DNA of 64,000 nucleotides from Sphingomonas bacterium (GTDB taxonomy: Bacteria; Pseudomonadota; Alphaproteobacteria; Sphingomonadales; Sphingomonadaceae): assembly GCA_030149245.1 (NCBI GenBank), contig JASBRX010000029.1, positions 1-64,000 on the forward strand, in the 5' to 3' direction. The notes below the pieces were generated by a model. The model worked only from the letters and a program-made list of their open reading frames with translations. It made no database searches and had not been told where the DNA came from. Shown here piece after piece: positions 28,303 to 39,203 of this stretch (positions are counted from its first letter, which is position 1; every line of letters starts with the position of its first letter). Made by a program: the position numbers and the translations under genes.

Positions 28303-30237
28303 ATGTTCGCACGCCCATCCGCATTTCTACGCGACATGTCGATCGCGACGCGGACGGCGATCACGCTGTCCGCGCTGATCGGGCTGATCTTCGTTCTGGC
28401 CGGCATCGTGTCCTATCAGGACAGCGCCCGCCGCACGCGCGAAAGCGGGCTCGCCACGCTCGACCATTATGCTCGCGAGGTAGCGCAGCAGCAGGAGGCG
28501 CGCTTTGCCCGCATCCGCGCGACCCACAATCGCGCCAGTGACCTGTTGCGTGCGGAGCTGTCCGCCAATCCCCGGCTCGACGATCCAGCCGCGTTCAGCG
28601 CGATGTTTCCGACCGATCCACGCGGCGGCCGTCGCAGCGCCGATACGCTCTATACCGGCGCGAGCACCCCGTTCGGCCATATCCGCACACTGGGCGGCTT
28701 CATTCCGCGGGAGCCCGATGCGGACGAACGCCGCCGCCTGATGGCCGCGACCGCGATCGTCAGCCGTCTGGGTGAGGGGGTCAGCCCCGAGCTGGAAAGC
28801 CTCTATTATTTCACGCCGGACAACGCGCTGATCATCTTCGCGGCCAACCGCCCCGACCGGCTGCGCTTCTACCGCAAGGACGCACCGAGCAGCTTCGATT
28901 TCCAGCAGCAGGAATTTGCCACCATCACCACCCCGGCGGCGAATCCTGCGCGCGCCATGCGCTGCACCGCGCTTCGCCACATCCTCTACGATCGTACTGG
29001 TGGCACCTGGACCACGGGCTGCATGACGCCGTTCGATATCGACGGCCGACATGTCGGCAGCTGGGGCACCAGCGTGCCGCTCGACGATCTGATGCCTGCG
29101 AATGATCTGAACGACGTTCCCGGGACTGGCGTGATCCTGATTTCGCGCGAAGGGCGGCTGATCCACCACCCCAGCTATACCCGGCAGAAACGATCCGGCC
29201 CGGAATCGATGCTGGATCTGACCACGACCCGCGACCCGCAACTGGCGGCCTTGTGGGCCTTTGTTCAGCAGCATGGCAAGGATGGCTATCTCGGCGAAGC
29301 GCTCGACAGCTTTGTTGCGATGCGCCGGATCGACACGCCGGGATGGTACGCACTGGTGGTGCAGGACCCGGCGGTGATGCAGGCCGAATCCTACCGCCTG
29401 ATCCTGCGCATCGCGCTCACTGCGGCGGTCTGCCTGGTGCTTCAGGCGCTGGCGATCACTTGGCTGCTGCGCCGCCGCGTCGGCGCACCGTTGGCCCGCC
29501 TGATCGAGCGCACCCGCGCGCTCACCCGGCGCGTACCCAGCGCCCGCTTCGTCGATGTCGACCGCATCGCGCGGCGCGACGAGGTGGCGCAGCTGACGCA
29601 TGATTTCGACATCATGGCCGAGCGGATCGGATCGGCGCAGAGCGAGCTGGAACGCAAGGTTGCCGACCGGACCAAGGCGCTGCGCCGCGCCAATCTGCAG
29701 CTCAAGCTGATCGCGACGCGCGACCCGCTGACCGGCATTCCCAGCCGCCGCCATCTTGCGAGCGAGATCGACGCCCGGCTCGCCGTGCTCGGCGGCGATG
29801 GCCATTACCTGCTCGCATTCGATGTCGACCATCTGCAGCGCGTCAATGCCGAGCATGGCGAGGAGGTCGGCGACCGCGCGCTGATCAACATCGCCAACGG
29901 CATCGCCGCGTTGCTGCGCGAAGGCGATCTGTGCGGACGCATCGGCGACGCGGAGTTCGCGGCGTTCGTGCGCGCGGAGAGCCAGGCCGAGGCGATGAAC
30001 GTCGCGGAACGCGTGCGCACCGGTCTCTACGGCCTCGAAACGCCGGGCCGCTATGGCGAGATGATCCGCGTGACGGTCAGCGCCGGTGTCACCGGCGCGA
30101 CCGCTGGCGACCGCTTCGACTCGCTGCTCCTTCGCGCCGACGCTGCGCTCGCCGAGGCAAAGCGCGGCGGACGCGATCGGGCCGTGTGGCACCGCCCCAC
30201 CGGGCGACGGCACAATCCGATGCAGCGCTCGGGCTAA
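28303..30237 (+). CDS. Membrane receptor with degenerate GGDEF domain
   Basis: The 644-residue protein has a transmembrane helix (about 18-37), a large periplasmic sensor region (40-365, probably a double Cache domain with two cysteines, C221 and C240), and a second helix (367-389). A HAMP-like linker (391-443), a short coiled coil and a GGDEF domain (about 472-630) follow. The domain keeps RDPLTGIPSRR and the first metal aspartate region FDVDHLQRVN. The signature GG[D/E]EF, however, is GDAEF (548-552), so cyclic-di-GMP synthesis is doubtful. It may act as a GTP or c-di-GMP sensor. It is a single gene. Confidence 0.88.
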   Translation: MFARPSAFLRDMSIATRTAITLSALIGLIFVLAGIVSYQDSARRTRESGLATLDHYAREVAQQQEARFARIRATHNRASDLLRAELSANPRLDDPAAFSAMFPTDPRGGRRSADTLYTGASTPFGHIRTLGGFIPREPDADERRRLMAATAIVSRLGEGVSPELESLYYFTPDNALIIFAANRPDRLRFYRKDAPSSFDFQQQEFATITTPAANPARAMRCTALRHILYDRTGGTWTTGCMTPFDIDGRHVGSWGTSVPLDDLMPANDLNDVPGTGVILISREGRLIHHPSYTRQKRSGPESMLDLTTTRDPQLAALWAFVQQHGKDGYLGEALDSFVAMRRIDTPGWYALVVQDPAVMQAESYRLILRIALTAAVCLVLQALAITWLLRRRVGAPLARLIERTRALTRRVPSARFVDVDRIARRDEVAQLTHDFDIMAERIGSAQSELERKVADRTKALRRANLQLKLIATRDPLTGIPSRRHLASEIDARLAVLGGDGHYLLAFDVDHLQRVNAEHGEEVGDRALINIANGIAALLREGDLCGRIGDAEFAAFVRAESQAEAMNVAERVRTGLYGLETPGRYGEMIRVTVSAGVTGATAGDRFDSLLLRADAALAEAKRGGRDRAVWHRPTGRRHNPMQRSG

Positions 30238-30251
30238 ACACACGCCATCGG

Positions 30252-30279
30252 TTGCCATCCCCTGCCCGACTGCTATAGT
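30252..30279 (+). promoter_or_regulatory. Promoter candidate for the serine hydrolase
   Basis: TTGCCA (30252-30257) and TATAGT (30274-30279) are 16 bases apart, 29 bases before the start codon, and AGGGGGAGA serves as ribosome binding site. Confidence 0.5.
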
Positions 30280-30307
30280 CAAGTAACACACAGGGGGAGA
30301 CTGATCC

Positions 30308-31645
30308 ATGCGCCGTTATGCCGCCATCGCACTTGCCGCGTTCGTTCTGGCCCCGCTGCCCGCGCTGGCGCAGGATCCGGCCCGCATGGATGCGGTGGTC
30401 CGCGACGATGCGGATAAGGGCGCGTTCATGGGCGCAGTCCTCGTTGCCCGCGACGATGTGGTGCTGTTCGACAAGGGCTATGGCTCGGCCAATCTCGAAT
30501 GGAATATCCCCAATGACGGCGCGACCAAGTTCCGCCTGGGATCGGTCACCAAGCAATTCACTGCCGTCGCGATCCTGCTGCTGCAGGAACGCGGCAAGCT
30601 GACGCTCGACGCGCCGGTCAAGACCTACCTCCCCGACGCCCCTTCCGCGTGGGACAAGGTGACGGTCCGACATCTGCTGACCCACAGCGCCGGCATCCCC
30701 AACTTTACCAACTTCCCCGATTACGGCGCGACCAAGACCCTACCCGCCACCCATGACAGCCTGATCGCGCGCTTCCGCGACAAGCCGCTGGAGTTCGCGC
30801 CGGGCGAGAAGTTCGCCTACTCCAATTCGGGCTATGTCCTGCTCAGCGCGATCGTCGAGAAATTGAGCGGACAGAGCTACGCCGCATTCGTCGCCGAAAA
30901 TCTATTCAAACCGCTCGGCATGGCCGACACTGGTTATGACAGCCACGCGATGATCCTCCCGCGCCGCGCATCGGGTTACGCGCCGGGGCCAAAGGGGCCG
31001 GTCAACGCCGATTATATCAGCATGACCATCCCGCAGGGGGCGGGCGGGCTCTACTCCACCACCCGGGACCTGCTGAAGTGGCAGCGCGGCGTCTATGGCG
31101 GCAAGCTGCTCAAGCCCACCACGGTTGCTGCTTTCCGTACCCCCTACAAGGACGGCTACGCACTCGGCGTTGGCATCCAGAGCGCGGGCGGCACCACCAC
31201 GATCGAACATGGCGGCGGGATCGAAGGGTTCAACACATCGCTCGCCTATGACCCCGACCGCAAGATCACCGTGGTCGTGCTCGGCAATCTCAACGGCCCA
31301 TCGCCCGGCAAGCTGTCCAAGGCACTGATGACGCTCGCGCGCGGCGGCACCGTCACGCTCGCGACCGAGCGCAAGGAGATCACGGTCGCCCCCGATCAGC
31401 TCGCCCAATATGAGGGCGTGTACGAACTCGCTCCAAGCTTCGCGATCACGATGCGCGTCAAGGACGGCAAGCTCATGACCCAGGCCACCGGGCAGCAGGA
31501 ATTCGAGTTGTTCCCCGAAAGCAAGGACCGCTTCTTCCTCAAGGTGGTCGATGCCCAGGTCGAATTCACCCGAGATGCCAGCGGCAAGGTGATGGGCATC
31601 ATCCTGCACCAGGGCGGTCGCGCGATGCCGGGCGCGCGGAAATAG
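30308..31645 (+). CDS. Exported serine hydrolase, class C beta-lactamase family
   Basis: The 445-residue protein has a signal peptide (cleavage near ALA-QD, residue 21). It has the three active-site motifs of the beta-lactamase/penicillin-binding/esterase EstB family: SVTK (79-82), YSN (171-173) and HGG (301-303). A beta-barrel-like C-terminal extension (about 350-445, YEGVYELAPSFAITMRV) is common in the family. Likely a periplasmic D-amino-acid peptidase or esterase; true beta-lactamase action is not implied. Its stop faces the DUF1275 gene 9 bases away. Confidence 0.88.
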   Translation: MRRYAAIALAAFVLAPLPALAQDPARMDAVVRDDADKGAFMGAVLVARDDVVLFDKGYGSANLEWNIPNDGATKFRLGSVTKQFTAVAILLLQERGKLTLDAPVKTYLPDAPSAWDKVTVRHLLTHSAGIPNFTNFPDYGATKTLPATHDSLIARFRDKPLEFAPGEKFAYSNSGYVLLSAIVEKLSGQSYAAFVAENLFKPLGMADTGYDSHAMILPRRASGYAPGPKGPVNADYISMTIPQGAGGLYSTTRDLLKWQRGVYGGKLLKPTTVAAFRTPYKDGYALGVGIQSAGGTTTIEHGGGIEGFNTSLAYDPDRKITVVVLGNLNGPSPGKLSKALMTLARGGTVTLATERKEITVAPDQLAQYEGVYELAPSFAITMRVKDGKLMTQATGQQEFELFPESKDRFFLKVVDAQVEFTRDASGKVMGIILHQGGRAMPGARK

Positions 31646-31654
31646 GGCCGACGC

Positions 31655-32311
31655 TCAGGCGGCGGGCGACGCCTGCGGGCGGGTCAGCCCCGCCGCCACC
31701 AGCGTCAGGCCGCCCGCCGCGATCGCCGCGATCCACAGCGCCGCGTCCGCCGCCGCCAGACCGACCTTCGCCCCCAGCACCACGCCGACCGCAAAGCCCA
31801 GCCACAGCATCAGATGCGGAGCGAACGCCCAGCGGTCCGGGTCGCCCATCAGCGTCCCCGCCAGCCGCTGCGCCATCCGCACCAGCGATCCGGTCATGTA
31901 GGACACACCGATCGCCACCTCGCCATCGCGCGCGAACACGCCATTTTCCATCCCCATCGCTGCGGCGACCAGCAGCAGCGGGAGCGGCCCCGGCAGCACC
32001 ATCCACAGCGCCGCCGCCAGTGTCAGTGTGACCGTCACCGCGCTCAGCACCGCGACCTTGCGCCAATCGGCAAATCGCCGGGCGACGATCGTTGCGACCA
32101 TCACCCCAGCCACGAACGCCAGGATCAGGCCCGCCGCCAGCGCCGCCGTCCCGTCCGCCAGCCCGATCCCGACGCCCAGCCGGGTCGAATTGCCGCTCAT
32201 GAACGACACGAAATAACCGCCCAGCCGGGTAAAGGCGATCGCATCGACAAACCCGGCAAGCGCGGCCAGCGCGACGGCCAGGCCGATCAGGCGGGGCGGA
32301 TAGTCCTTCAT
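31655..32311 (-). CDS. DUF1275 (YoaK-type) membrane protein
   Basis: The 218-residue protein is a six-helix membrane protein of the DUF1275/YoaK family, recognised by the N-terminal AGFVDAIAFTRLGGYFVSFMSGNS motif and by ENGVFARDGEVAIGVSYMTGS. Family function is unknown. ATG codons at 32311 and 32320 are possible starts; GGAG stands 11 and 2 bases away respectively, so 32311 is preferred. It is divergent from the ECF sigma gene. Confidence 0.85.
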   Translation of the reverse strand: MKDYPPRLIGLAVALAALAGFVDAIAFTRLGGYFVSFMSGNSTRLGVGIGLADGTAALAAGLILAFVAGVMVATIVARRFADWRKVAVLSAVTVTLTLAAALWMVLPGPLPLLLVAAAMGMENGVFARDGEVAIGVSYMTGSLVRMAQRLAGTLMGDPDRWAFAPHLMLWLGFAVGVVLGAKVGLAAADAALWIAAIAAGGLTLVAAGLTRPQASPAA

Positions 32312-32402
32312 GGCACCCATTCTCCACAGTGACGCCGCCACGCCAAGCGGGAAATCACGTCATCGATTGAACCGGATGCCGCTTCGGGCGCACCTAGTCC
32401 GC

Positions 32403-32963
32403 ATGAACGGGGCAACGCATCTCGACGAACGCACGACCGACTTATGGCTGGTCGTTGCCGCACAGGCGGGCGACCGGCGCGCGATCGACCGGCTGGTCGC
32501 ACGCTGGCACCGCCGATTGGTCGCGCATGGCTGGCGGCTGACCGGTGACCGCGCGATGGCGGAGGAAGCGGTGCAGGCGGCGTGGATCGACATCATGCGC
32601 GGCATCGCTGCCCTACGCGACGAACGCGCCTTCCCCGCCTGGGCCTATCGCATCGTCACGCGCAAGACCGCCGCCGCGATCGGTGCCCGCGTCGCGATCC
32701 GCGCGATCGAGTCCGCGCTGGAGGAGGACCTGCCACCCGCGCCGCCAAGCCCGGAGGACGCCGCCGACGGCACCACGCTGCGCCGCGCCGTCGCAGCCTT
32801 ACCGCACGGCCATCGCGCCGCCGTCGCGCTGCATTATTTCGAGGGGCTGAGCATCGCCGAAACTGCGGTCGCGCTCGGCATCCCCGCCGGAACCGTCAAG
32901 ACCCGCCTGCTGCACGCCCGCGCCAGGCTCAAGACCATGTTGGAAGGAGAAACCCATGCGTGA
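32403..32963 (+). CDS. ECF-type RNA polymerase sigma factor
   Basis: The 186-residue protein has sigma region 2 (residues about 15-80, with RLTGDRAMAEEAVQAAWIDI and FPAWAYRIVTRK) and region 4 (about 118-175, LPHGHRAAVALHYFEGLSIAETAVALGIPAGTVKTRL). This is the layout of extracytoplasmic-function sigma-70 factors. The start at 32403 fits the usual beginning of region 2 (TTDLWLVVAAQAGDRRAIDRL); upstream ATG codons at 32376 and 32310 are less likely. The next gene overlaps by 8 bases (ATGCGTGA) and may encode its regulator. Confidence 0.88.
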   Translation: MNGATHLDERTTDLWLVVAAQAGDRRAIDRLVARWHRRLVAHGWRLTGDRAMAEEAVQAAWIDIMRGIAALRDERAFPAWAYRIVTRKTAAAIGARVAIRAIESALEEDLPPAPPSPEDAADGTTLRRAVAALPHGHRAAVALHYFEGLSIAETAVALGIPAGTVKTRLLHARARLKTMLEGETHA

Positions 32964-33306
32964 CCATGACATCGACGCCGCCATCGCCGCCGAAGAACGC
33001 GAATTGCTGCGCCAGATCGGCGAGGAGCCGGGCTATCTGACTCAGGTCGGATCGCTGTTCGGCGGCAGCCTCGGCTGGACCAGCGCGGTGGTGCTCGTCG
33101 CCCAGACGCTGATGTTCTTCGCCGGGGTCTATGCCGGCTGGCGCTTCCTCGCCGCGACCGAGACGCTGGAGGCGCTGCACTGGGGCTTCCCCGCGATGAC
33201 GCTGATCATCGTCGCGACGATCTTCAAAGCGGCAATGCTGCCCGTGCTGCACATTCAGCGCGTGCTGCGCGCCCTTGCCAGGCTCGGCGTCGGCGCGACG
33301 CGTTGA
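32956..33306 (+). CDS. DUF6768-like small membrane protein (putative sigma partner)
   Basis: The 116-residue protein has a soluble acidic N-terminus (MRDHDIDAAIAAEERELLRQ), then FGGSLGWTSAVVLVAQTLMF and a second helix FPAMTLIIVATIFKAAMLPV. It resembles the DUF6768 family, found next to ECF sigma genes. The position, start-stop overlap with the sigma gene and membrane topology suggest an anti-sigma factor or membrane partner, but no classical anti-sigma (zinc-binding HxxxCxxC) motif is present. GAAGGAGA precedes the ATG. Confidence 0.72.
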   Translation: MRDHDIDAAIAAEERELLRQIGEEPGYLTQVGSLFGGSLGWTSAVVLVAQTLMFFAGVYAGWRFLAATETLEALHWGFPAMTLIIVATIFKAAMLPVLHIQRVLRALARLGVGATR

Positions 33307-33337
33307 CCCCGGGCGAGCGGGGTGAGACAGGACGCTC

Positions 33338-33967
33338 ATGTCGCCCACCCCGCTCCCGCTCGGCACCGTCCTGCCCTGGCTCGACCTGTTCGGCATCGCG
33401 GTGTTCGCCGCTACCGGCGCGCTGGCGGCCGCGGGGCGCGGGCAGACCTTCGTCACCGCCGCCTTTTTCGCGCTGGTCACCGGAGTCGGGGGCGGCACGA
33501 TTCGCGATCTTCTGATCGGAGCCCCAGTGTGGTGGGTGCACCACCCGTTTGTCGCAGCTCTGTGCCTGGGCGTTGCCGCGATCATCTGGGTCACGCCACA
33601 GCGCTGGTGGCAGGGGCAGGGGTTCGACTGGCTCGATGCCCTGGGGCTCGCAGCCTATGCCGTGTTTGGCGCGGCCAAGGCGTTGAGTTTTGGTATCCCA
33701 CCGGTCCCCGCGATGCTGATGGGGGTGCTGACGGCATGCGCGGGCGGCATCATCCGCGACGTGCTCGCGGGGGAACCGTCGATCCTGATGCGTCCGGAGC
33801 TGTACGTCACCGCCGCCGCGCTTGCCTCCGGCCTGCATGTCGGCCTGACGCTGTTGGGCCTCCCGCTCTACGCCGCCAGCCTCACCGCCGCGAGCGCAGG
33901 GTTCGCCCTGCGCGCCGCCGCAATCCGCTGGAAACTCGCCCTCCCCGCTTATCGCGGCGGGCGCTAA
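33338..33967 (+). CDS. TRIC-type cation channel (UPF0126)
   Basis: The 209-residue, seven-helix protein has the duplicated motif of bacterial trimeric intracellular cation channels: FAATGALAAAGRGQ, TGVGGGTIRDLLIG in the first repeat and FGAAKAL, CAGGIIRDVLAGE in the second. Such channels conduct K+ or Na+; the physiological role in bacteria is unclear. Its TAA overlaps the stop of the convergent gene at 33964 (CTAA shared). Confidence 0.9.
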   Translation: MSPTPLPLGTVLPWLDLFGIAVFAATGALAAAGRGQTFVTAAFFALVTGVGGGTIRDLLIGAPVWWVHHPFVAALCLGVAAIIWVTPQRWWQGQGFDWLDALGLAAYAVFGAAKALSFGIPPVPAMLMGVLTACAGGIIRDVLAGEPSILMRPELYVTAAALASGLHVGLTLLGLPLYAASLTAASAGFALRAAAIRWKLALPAYRGGR

Positions 33968-34350
33968 GCTTCCATCAGCCAGGCAATGGCCGCATCGCGC
34001 GTATCGAACACGGCGATGTCCGCGCGCACCTGCTGCAGCCGCTTGATCTGCAGTCGCGCCGTCGCGGTCGTCACGACAAAGGCGACCTTGCGGGCCCAGA
34101 TGGCGCGGACGGCTGGGTGGTCCAGTGTCTGGAGCATCTGATCGACCGTCGCGGTGGGCAGGCTGGGAATTGCGCTGCCATCATACAGCGTCACATGCTG
34201 GCCGATATCCGGCCCGAAACTTTGGATCGCCGCGCGCAATTCTTCACCGGCCCACGCCGAGTCTTCGGGCGACTGCATCGTCGACACGGTAAGAATCAGC
34301 AGCTTGCGCGCGCGATCGATCTCGAGCCGGTAGCCGCGTCCCTCGTCCAT
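33964..34350 (-). CDS. STAS/SpoIIAA-like small protein
   Basis: The 128-residue soluble protein has an alternating strand/helix pattern (GYRLEIDRARKLLILTVST, HVTLYDGSAIPSLP, KVAFVVTTATARLQIKRL, IAVFDTRDAAIAWL) like SpoIIAA/STAS-type domains, often used for lipid or protein interaction. No phosphorylatable serine site can be assigned. It stands alone between a TRIC channel and a GNAT gene. Confidence 0.6.
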   Translation of the reverse strand: MDEGRGYRLEIDRARKLLILTVSTMQSPEDSAWAGEELRAAIQSFGPDIGQHVTLYDGSAIPSLPTATVDQMLQTLDHPAVRAIWARKVAFVVTTATARLQIKRLQQVRADIAVFDTRDAAIAWLMEA

Positions 34351-34410
34351 ACCGTCATCATAGCAGGAATTGGCGACAAGAAGCTTTGAAGTCGCAAAAA
34401 TAGTCGCGGA

Positions 34411-34974
34411 TCAGGCCCGCACTACCCCGACTTCGCTGAACGGCTTGGGCTCGACCGGCGGGATCGCGCTGTCGTTCAACTCGCACTGCCAGATGCCGAT
34501 ATCGATCCAGCGCCCCTGCTTGAAGCCGATCTCGCGCAGCTGCCCGGCGCGACGAAAGCCGACCTGCTCATGCGTCTTGATCGACTGGTCATTAGGGAGC
34601 GAGATCACGCCGATCGCCTGGACAAAGCCCTGCGCGCGCAGCGTGTCGATCAGCGCTTCGTAGAGCAGCCGCCCGACCCCCTGCCCCTGCACCGCGCCCG
34701 CGACATAGACCGATGTCTCCACGACATAGCGATACGCCGCCCGCTCACGGAACTTGGTGGCATAGGCATAGCCCAGCACCCCCTTCCCTTCGCCATTGGT
34801 GGCGACGATCCACGGATACAGCCCGTCCGACGCCTCCATCCGCCCGCGCATCGCGCGCGCGTCGGGCGGATCGAACTCGAAACTGACCGTGCCGGTCAGC
34901 ACATAAGGCGCATAGATCGCAGCAATCGCCGCAGCATCGCCCGGCTCCGCGGCACGCAGCTGGATCTGAATCAC
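34411..34974 (-). CDS. GNAT acetyltransferase, phosphinothricin-acetyltransferase type
   Basis: The 187-residue protein has the PAT/YncA pattern: LRAAEPGDAAAIAAIYAPYV at the start, GTVSFEFDPPD, YAYATKFRERAAYRYVVETSVYV, the acetyl-CoA loop GQGVGRLLYEAL and FKQGRWIDIGIWQ. Relatives acetylate phosphinothricin or methionine sulfone/sulfoximine and may protect glutamine synthetase. The start is GTG at 34974; it overlaps the sppA stop by 4 bases (GTGA), so the two genes are translationally coupled. Confidence 0.82.
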   Translation of the reverse strand: MIQIQLRAAEPGDAAAIAAIYAPYVLTGTVSFEFDPPDARAMRGRMEASDGLYPWIVATNGEGKGVLGYAYATKFRERAAYRYVVETSVYVAGAVQGQGVGRLLYEALIDTLRAQGFVQAIGVISLPNDQSIKTHEQVGFRRAGQLREIGFKQGRWIDIGIWQCELNDSAIPPVEPKPFSEVGVVRA

Positions 34975-36869
34975 CAGCCGAGCTTCGCCATCACCAGATC
35001 GATCAGCCGCGCATCCGTCTGCGCCTGCGGCCCCGTCATCGGGCCATAAGCCGCGCACTCCAGGCACCGCGCCTGCATCGACGATGCACCCGCCAGCCGC
35101 TTGGCATCGCCCAGCGCCTGCGCCAGCACCGCGCGACGATCCCCGGCGATCCGGGCATAGAGGTCGCCACCGCTCTCCGGCGCCGCCTCTTCCTCGTCAT
35201 CGCCGCCGCCCGCCATAAACCCGGCGATCAGCTTGCTGAACCAGTCGGGCTCTTTCTCCAGGAACACCGCATGCGTCTTGGCGGGATCTAGCTTGGCGCG
35301 CTTGGCCGCTTCGGCGACGGCATCGTCAAGATTGCCGAACCGGTCGACCAGCCCCAGCTGGCGCGCGGTTCCGCCGTCCCACACCCGGCCCTGACCGATC
35401 TCGTCGACCCGCGCCGTGGTCATCTTGCGCGACCCGGCGACGAGGCCGATGAACCGGCGATAGCCCTGCTCGATCCCCGACTGCAACACCCGGTCCACCT
35501 CGGCATTGGTGCCGGCATAGACGTCGGGCTGGCCGGTCAGCGGCGTGGTCTTCACCCCGTCCGACGTCACGCCGATCTTGGCGAGGCTGTTCTCGAACGT
35601 CGGCAGGATGCCGAAAATGCCGATCGATCCGGTGATGGTGTTCGGCTCGGCAAAGATCACGTCACCGGGAGTCGAGACCCAGTATCCGCCGCTCGCCGCC
35701 AGGCTGCCCATCGACACCACGACCGGCAGACCCTGTGACTTGGCCACCAGGATCGCCTGCCGGATACGTTCGGACGCCAGCGCCGACCCGCCCGGCGAAT
35801 CGACCCGCACGACCAGCGCCTTCAGCTTCTTCTCCGCCAGCCCCTTGAGCAGCAGGTTGGCGATGGTGTCGCCCGCCGCCACGCCCGGTCCGGCCTTGCC
35901 GTCGACAATCTCGCCCGCGACGGTGATCACGCCGATCGCGTCGCCGGTCTTCTTGACCGGGTTGGCCTCCAGCCAGTTGGCCAGCTTGATCGTCTTGTAG
36001 CTGCCCGCCGGCTTATTCGCATCGACGCCGGCAATTTCCGCCACGCGCTTCCCGAACGCCAGCCGGTCGCCCAGCTTGTCGACCATGCCGAGCTGCTGGT
36101 TCATCTTGGCAAAATCGCCATTGGCGGCGACGACCGCATCGGCCGGATTGGTCAGCAGCGGTTCGATCCGCGCCTTGGGCCGCGCCTTCTTCACCGCTTC
36201 GCGCCACTGGCCAAAGATCGCGCCATACAGTGCCTCATTGGCCTGTTTCGCCTCCGGCGACTGGGCGGTCAGGATATAGGGTTCGACCGCCGACTTGAAC
36301 TTGCCGACCTTATAGACGTGCGTGGTGACGCCCAGCTTGTCAATCAGCCCCTTGTAATAGAGCCGCGAGCCGCCCGGTCCGCTGAAGATCGTGCCGCCCA
36401 TCGGGTCGATCCAGATCTCGCTGGCATTGGCGGCGAGCAGATAGCTCGCGTCGCTATAGCCGGTGGCATAGGCGAGCACCGGCTTCTTCGCGTCGCGCAC
36501 GCGGCGGATCGCTTCGCCGACTTCCGCGACTGCAGCGGGGTAACCGCCGCCGAACCGGTCGAGGTCGAGCACCACCACCTTGACCCGCGCATCGTCCTTC
36601 GCCGCGTCGAGCGCGCGGACCAGGTCGCGCATGCGATATTCGCGTGGCACTTCGCCGCCGCCAAAGCCCCCGAACGGGTCAGCCTCGGCCGGCTGCTCGA
36701 CGATCGTCCCGTCGATCGCCAGCACCAGCGCGCCGTCCTTGACCCCGCCCGGATTGGGCTTGGCCGACAGCAGCGCGAACAGCGCCCCGAAGAAGAACAG
36801 CATGAATAACAGGACCAGAGCGTCCTTGATGCCGACCAGCAGCTTCCATGCGCCGCGTACCAGTTTCAC
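34971..36869 (-). CDS. sppA: Signal peptide peptidase SppA, long (67K) form
   Basis: The 632-residue inner-membrane protease degrades cleaved signal peptides. It has an N-terminal membrane anchor (about 16-36) and two ClpP-like halves. The catalytic lysine is in FKSAVEP (K192) and the serine in SLAASGGYWV (S393), giving the Ser-Lys dyad across the two halves as in E. coli SppA. The start is GTG at 36869 with GGAG 10 bases upstream. The GNAT gene overlaps its end. It is divergent from groES. Confidence 0.92.
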   Translation of the reverse strand: MKLVRGAWKLLVGIKDALVLLFMLFFFGALFALLSAKPNPGGVKDGALVLAIDGTIVEQPAEADPFGGFGGGEVPREYRMRDLVRALDAAKDDARVKVVVLDLDRFGGGYPAAVAEVGEAIRRVRDAKKPVLAYATGYSDASYLLAANASEIWIDPMGGTIFSGPGGSRLYYKGLIDKLGVTTHVYKVGKFKSAVEPYILTAQSPEAKQANEALYGAIFGQWREAVKKARPKARIEPLLTNPADAVVAANGDFAKMNQQLGMVDKLGDRLAFGKRVAEIAGVDANKPAGSYKTIKLANWLEANPVKKTGDAIGVITVAGEIVDGKAGPGVAAGDTIANLLLKGLAEKKLKALVVRVDSPGGSALASERIRQAILVAKSQGLPVVVSMGSLAASGGYWVSTPGDVIFAEPNTITGSIGIFGILPTFENSLAKIGVTSDGVKTTPLTGQPDVYAGTNAEVDRVLQSGIEQGYRRFIGLVAGSRKMTTARVDEIGQGRVWDGGTARQLGLVDRFGNLDDAVAEAAKRAKLDPAKTHAVFLEKEPDWFSKLIAGFMAGGGDDEEEAAPESGGDLYARIAGDRRAVLAQALGDAKRLAGASSMQARCLECAAYGPMTGPQAQTDARLIDLVMAKLGW

Positions 36870-37020
36870 GTGCCTATTCTCCGAAATGCCCCGCGCGATT
36901 GACGCACAGCTAAGCCTTACGCGCAAGCGAGTAAAGCCGCTGTGTTAATCAAACAATACAGATGTCACCCATTGTGCAACGCATTTACCGACAAATTCCG
37001 TCAAACTGGCCAGCACCCCG

Positions 37021-37049
37021 TTGACGCCCATCGGACGGTCACCCATATG
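37021..37049 (+). promoter_or_regulatory. Candidate groESL promoter
   Basis: TTGACG (37021-37026) and CATATG (37044-37049) are 17 bases apart and lie just upstream of the CIRCE element, as expected for a housekeeping promoter controlled by HrcA. The -10 match is weak. Confidence 0.4.
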
Positions 37050-37056
37050 CCTGCTG

Positions 37057-37083
37057 CTGGCACTCGCCGGGGGTGAGTGCCAA
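37057..37083. promoter_or_regulatory. CIRCE operator (HrcA binding site)
   Basis: CTGGCACTC and GAGTGCCAA enclose a 9-base spacer, close to the consensus TTAGCACTC-N9-GAGTGCTAA. It lies 31 bases before the groES start. HrcA binding would repress groESL until heat or misfolded protein inactivates it. hrcA is not in the window. Confidence 0.93.
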
Positions 37084-37114
37084 CAATCGATTCAACCACG
37101 TTCAGGAGAGCTCC

Positions 37115-37402
37115 ATGAACTTCCGTCCGCTGCACGATCGCGTGCTGGTCCGCCGCGTCGAGGCCGAGGCCAAGACCGCTGGTGGCATCATCATCCCCGA
37201 CACCGCCCAGGAAAAGCCGCAGGAAGGCGAAGTCGTCGCCGCCGGTTCGGGCGCCAAGAACGACAAGGGCGAGGTTTCGCCGCTCGACGTCAAGGCCGGC
37301 GACCGCATCCTGTTCGGCAAATGGTCGGGCACCGAGGTCAAGGTCAACGGCGAAGACCTGCTGATCATGAAGGAAAGCGACATTCTGGGCATCGTCGGCT
37401 GA
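37115..37402 (+). CDS. groES: Co-chaperonin GroES
   Basis: The 95-residue GroES forms the heptameric lid of GroEL. It shows [20 protein letters not shown] at the start, the mobile loop [15 protein letters not shown] (around 20-34), and the closing strands [16 protein letters not shown] and ILGIVG. CAGGAG precedes the ATG by 6 bases, which excludes the longer frame. It is first in the groES-groEL operon under CIRCE control. Confidence 0.97.
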   Translation: MNFRPLHDRVLVRRVEAEAKTAGGIIIPDTAQEKPQEGEVVAAGSGAKNDKGEVSPLDVKAGDRILFGKWSGTEVKVNGEDLLIMKESDILGIVG

Positions 37403-37407
37403 ACTAA

Positions 37408-39203
<1,796 letters not shown>

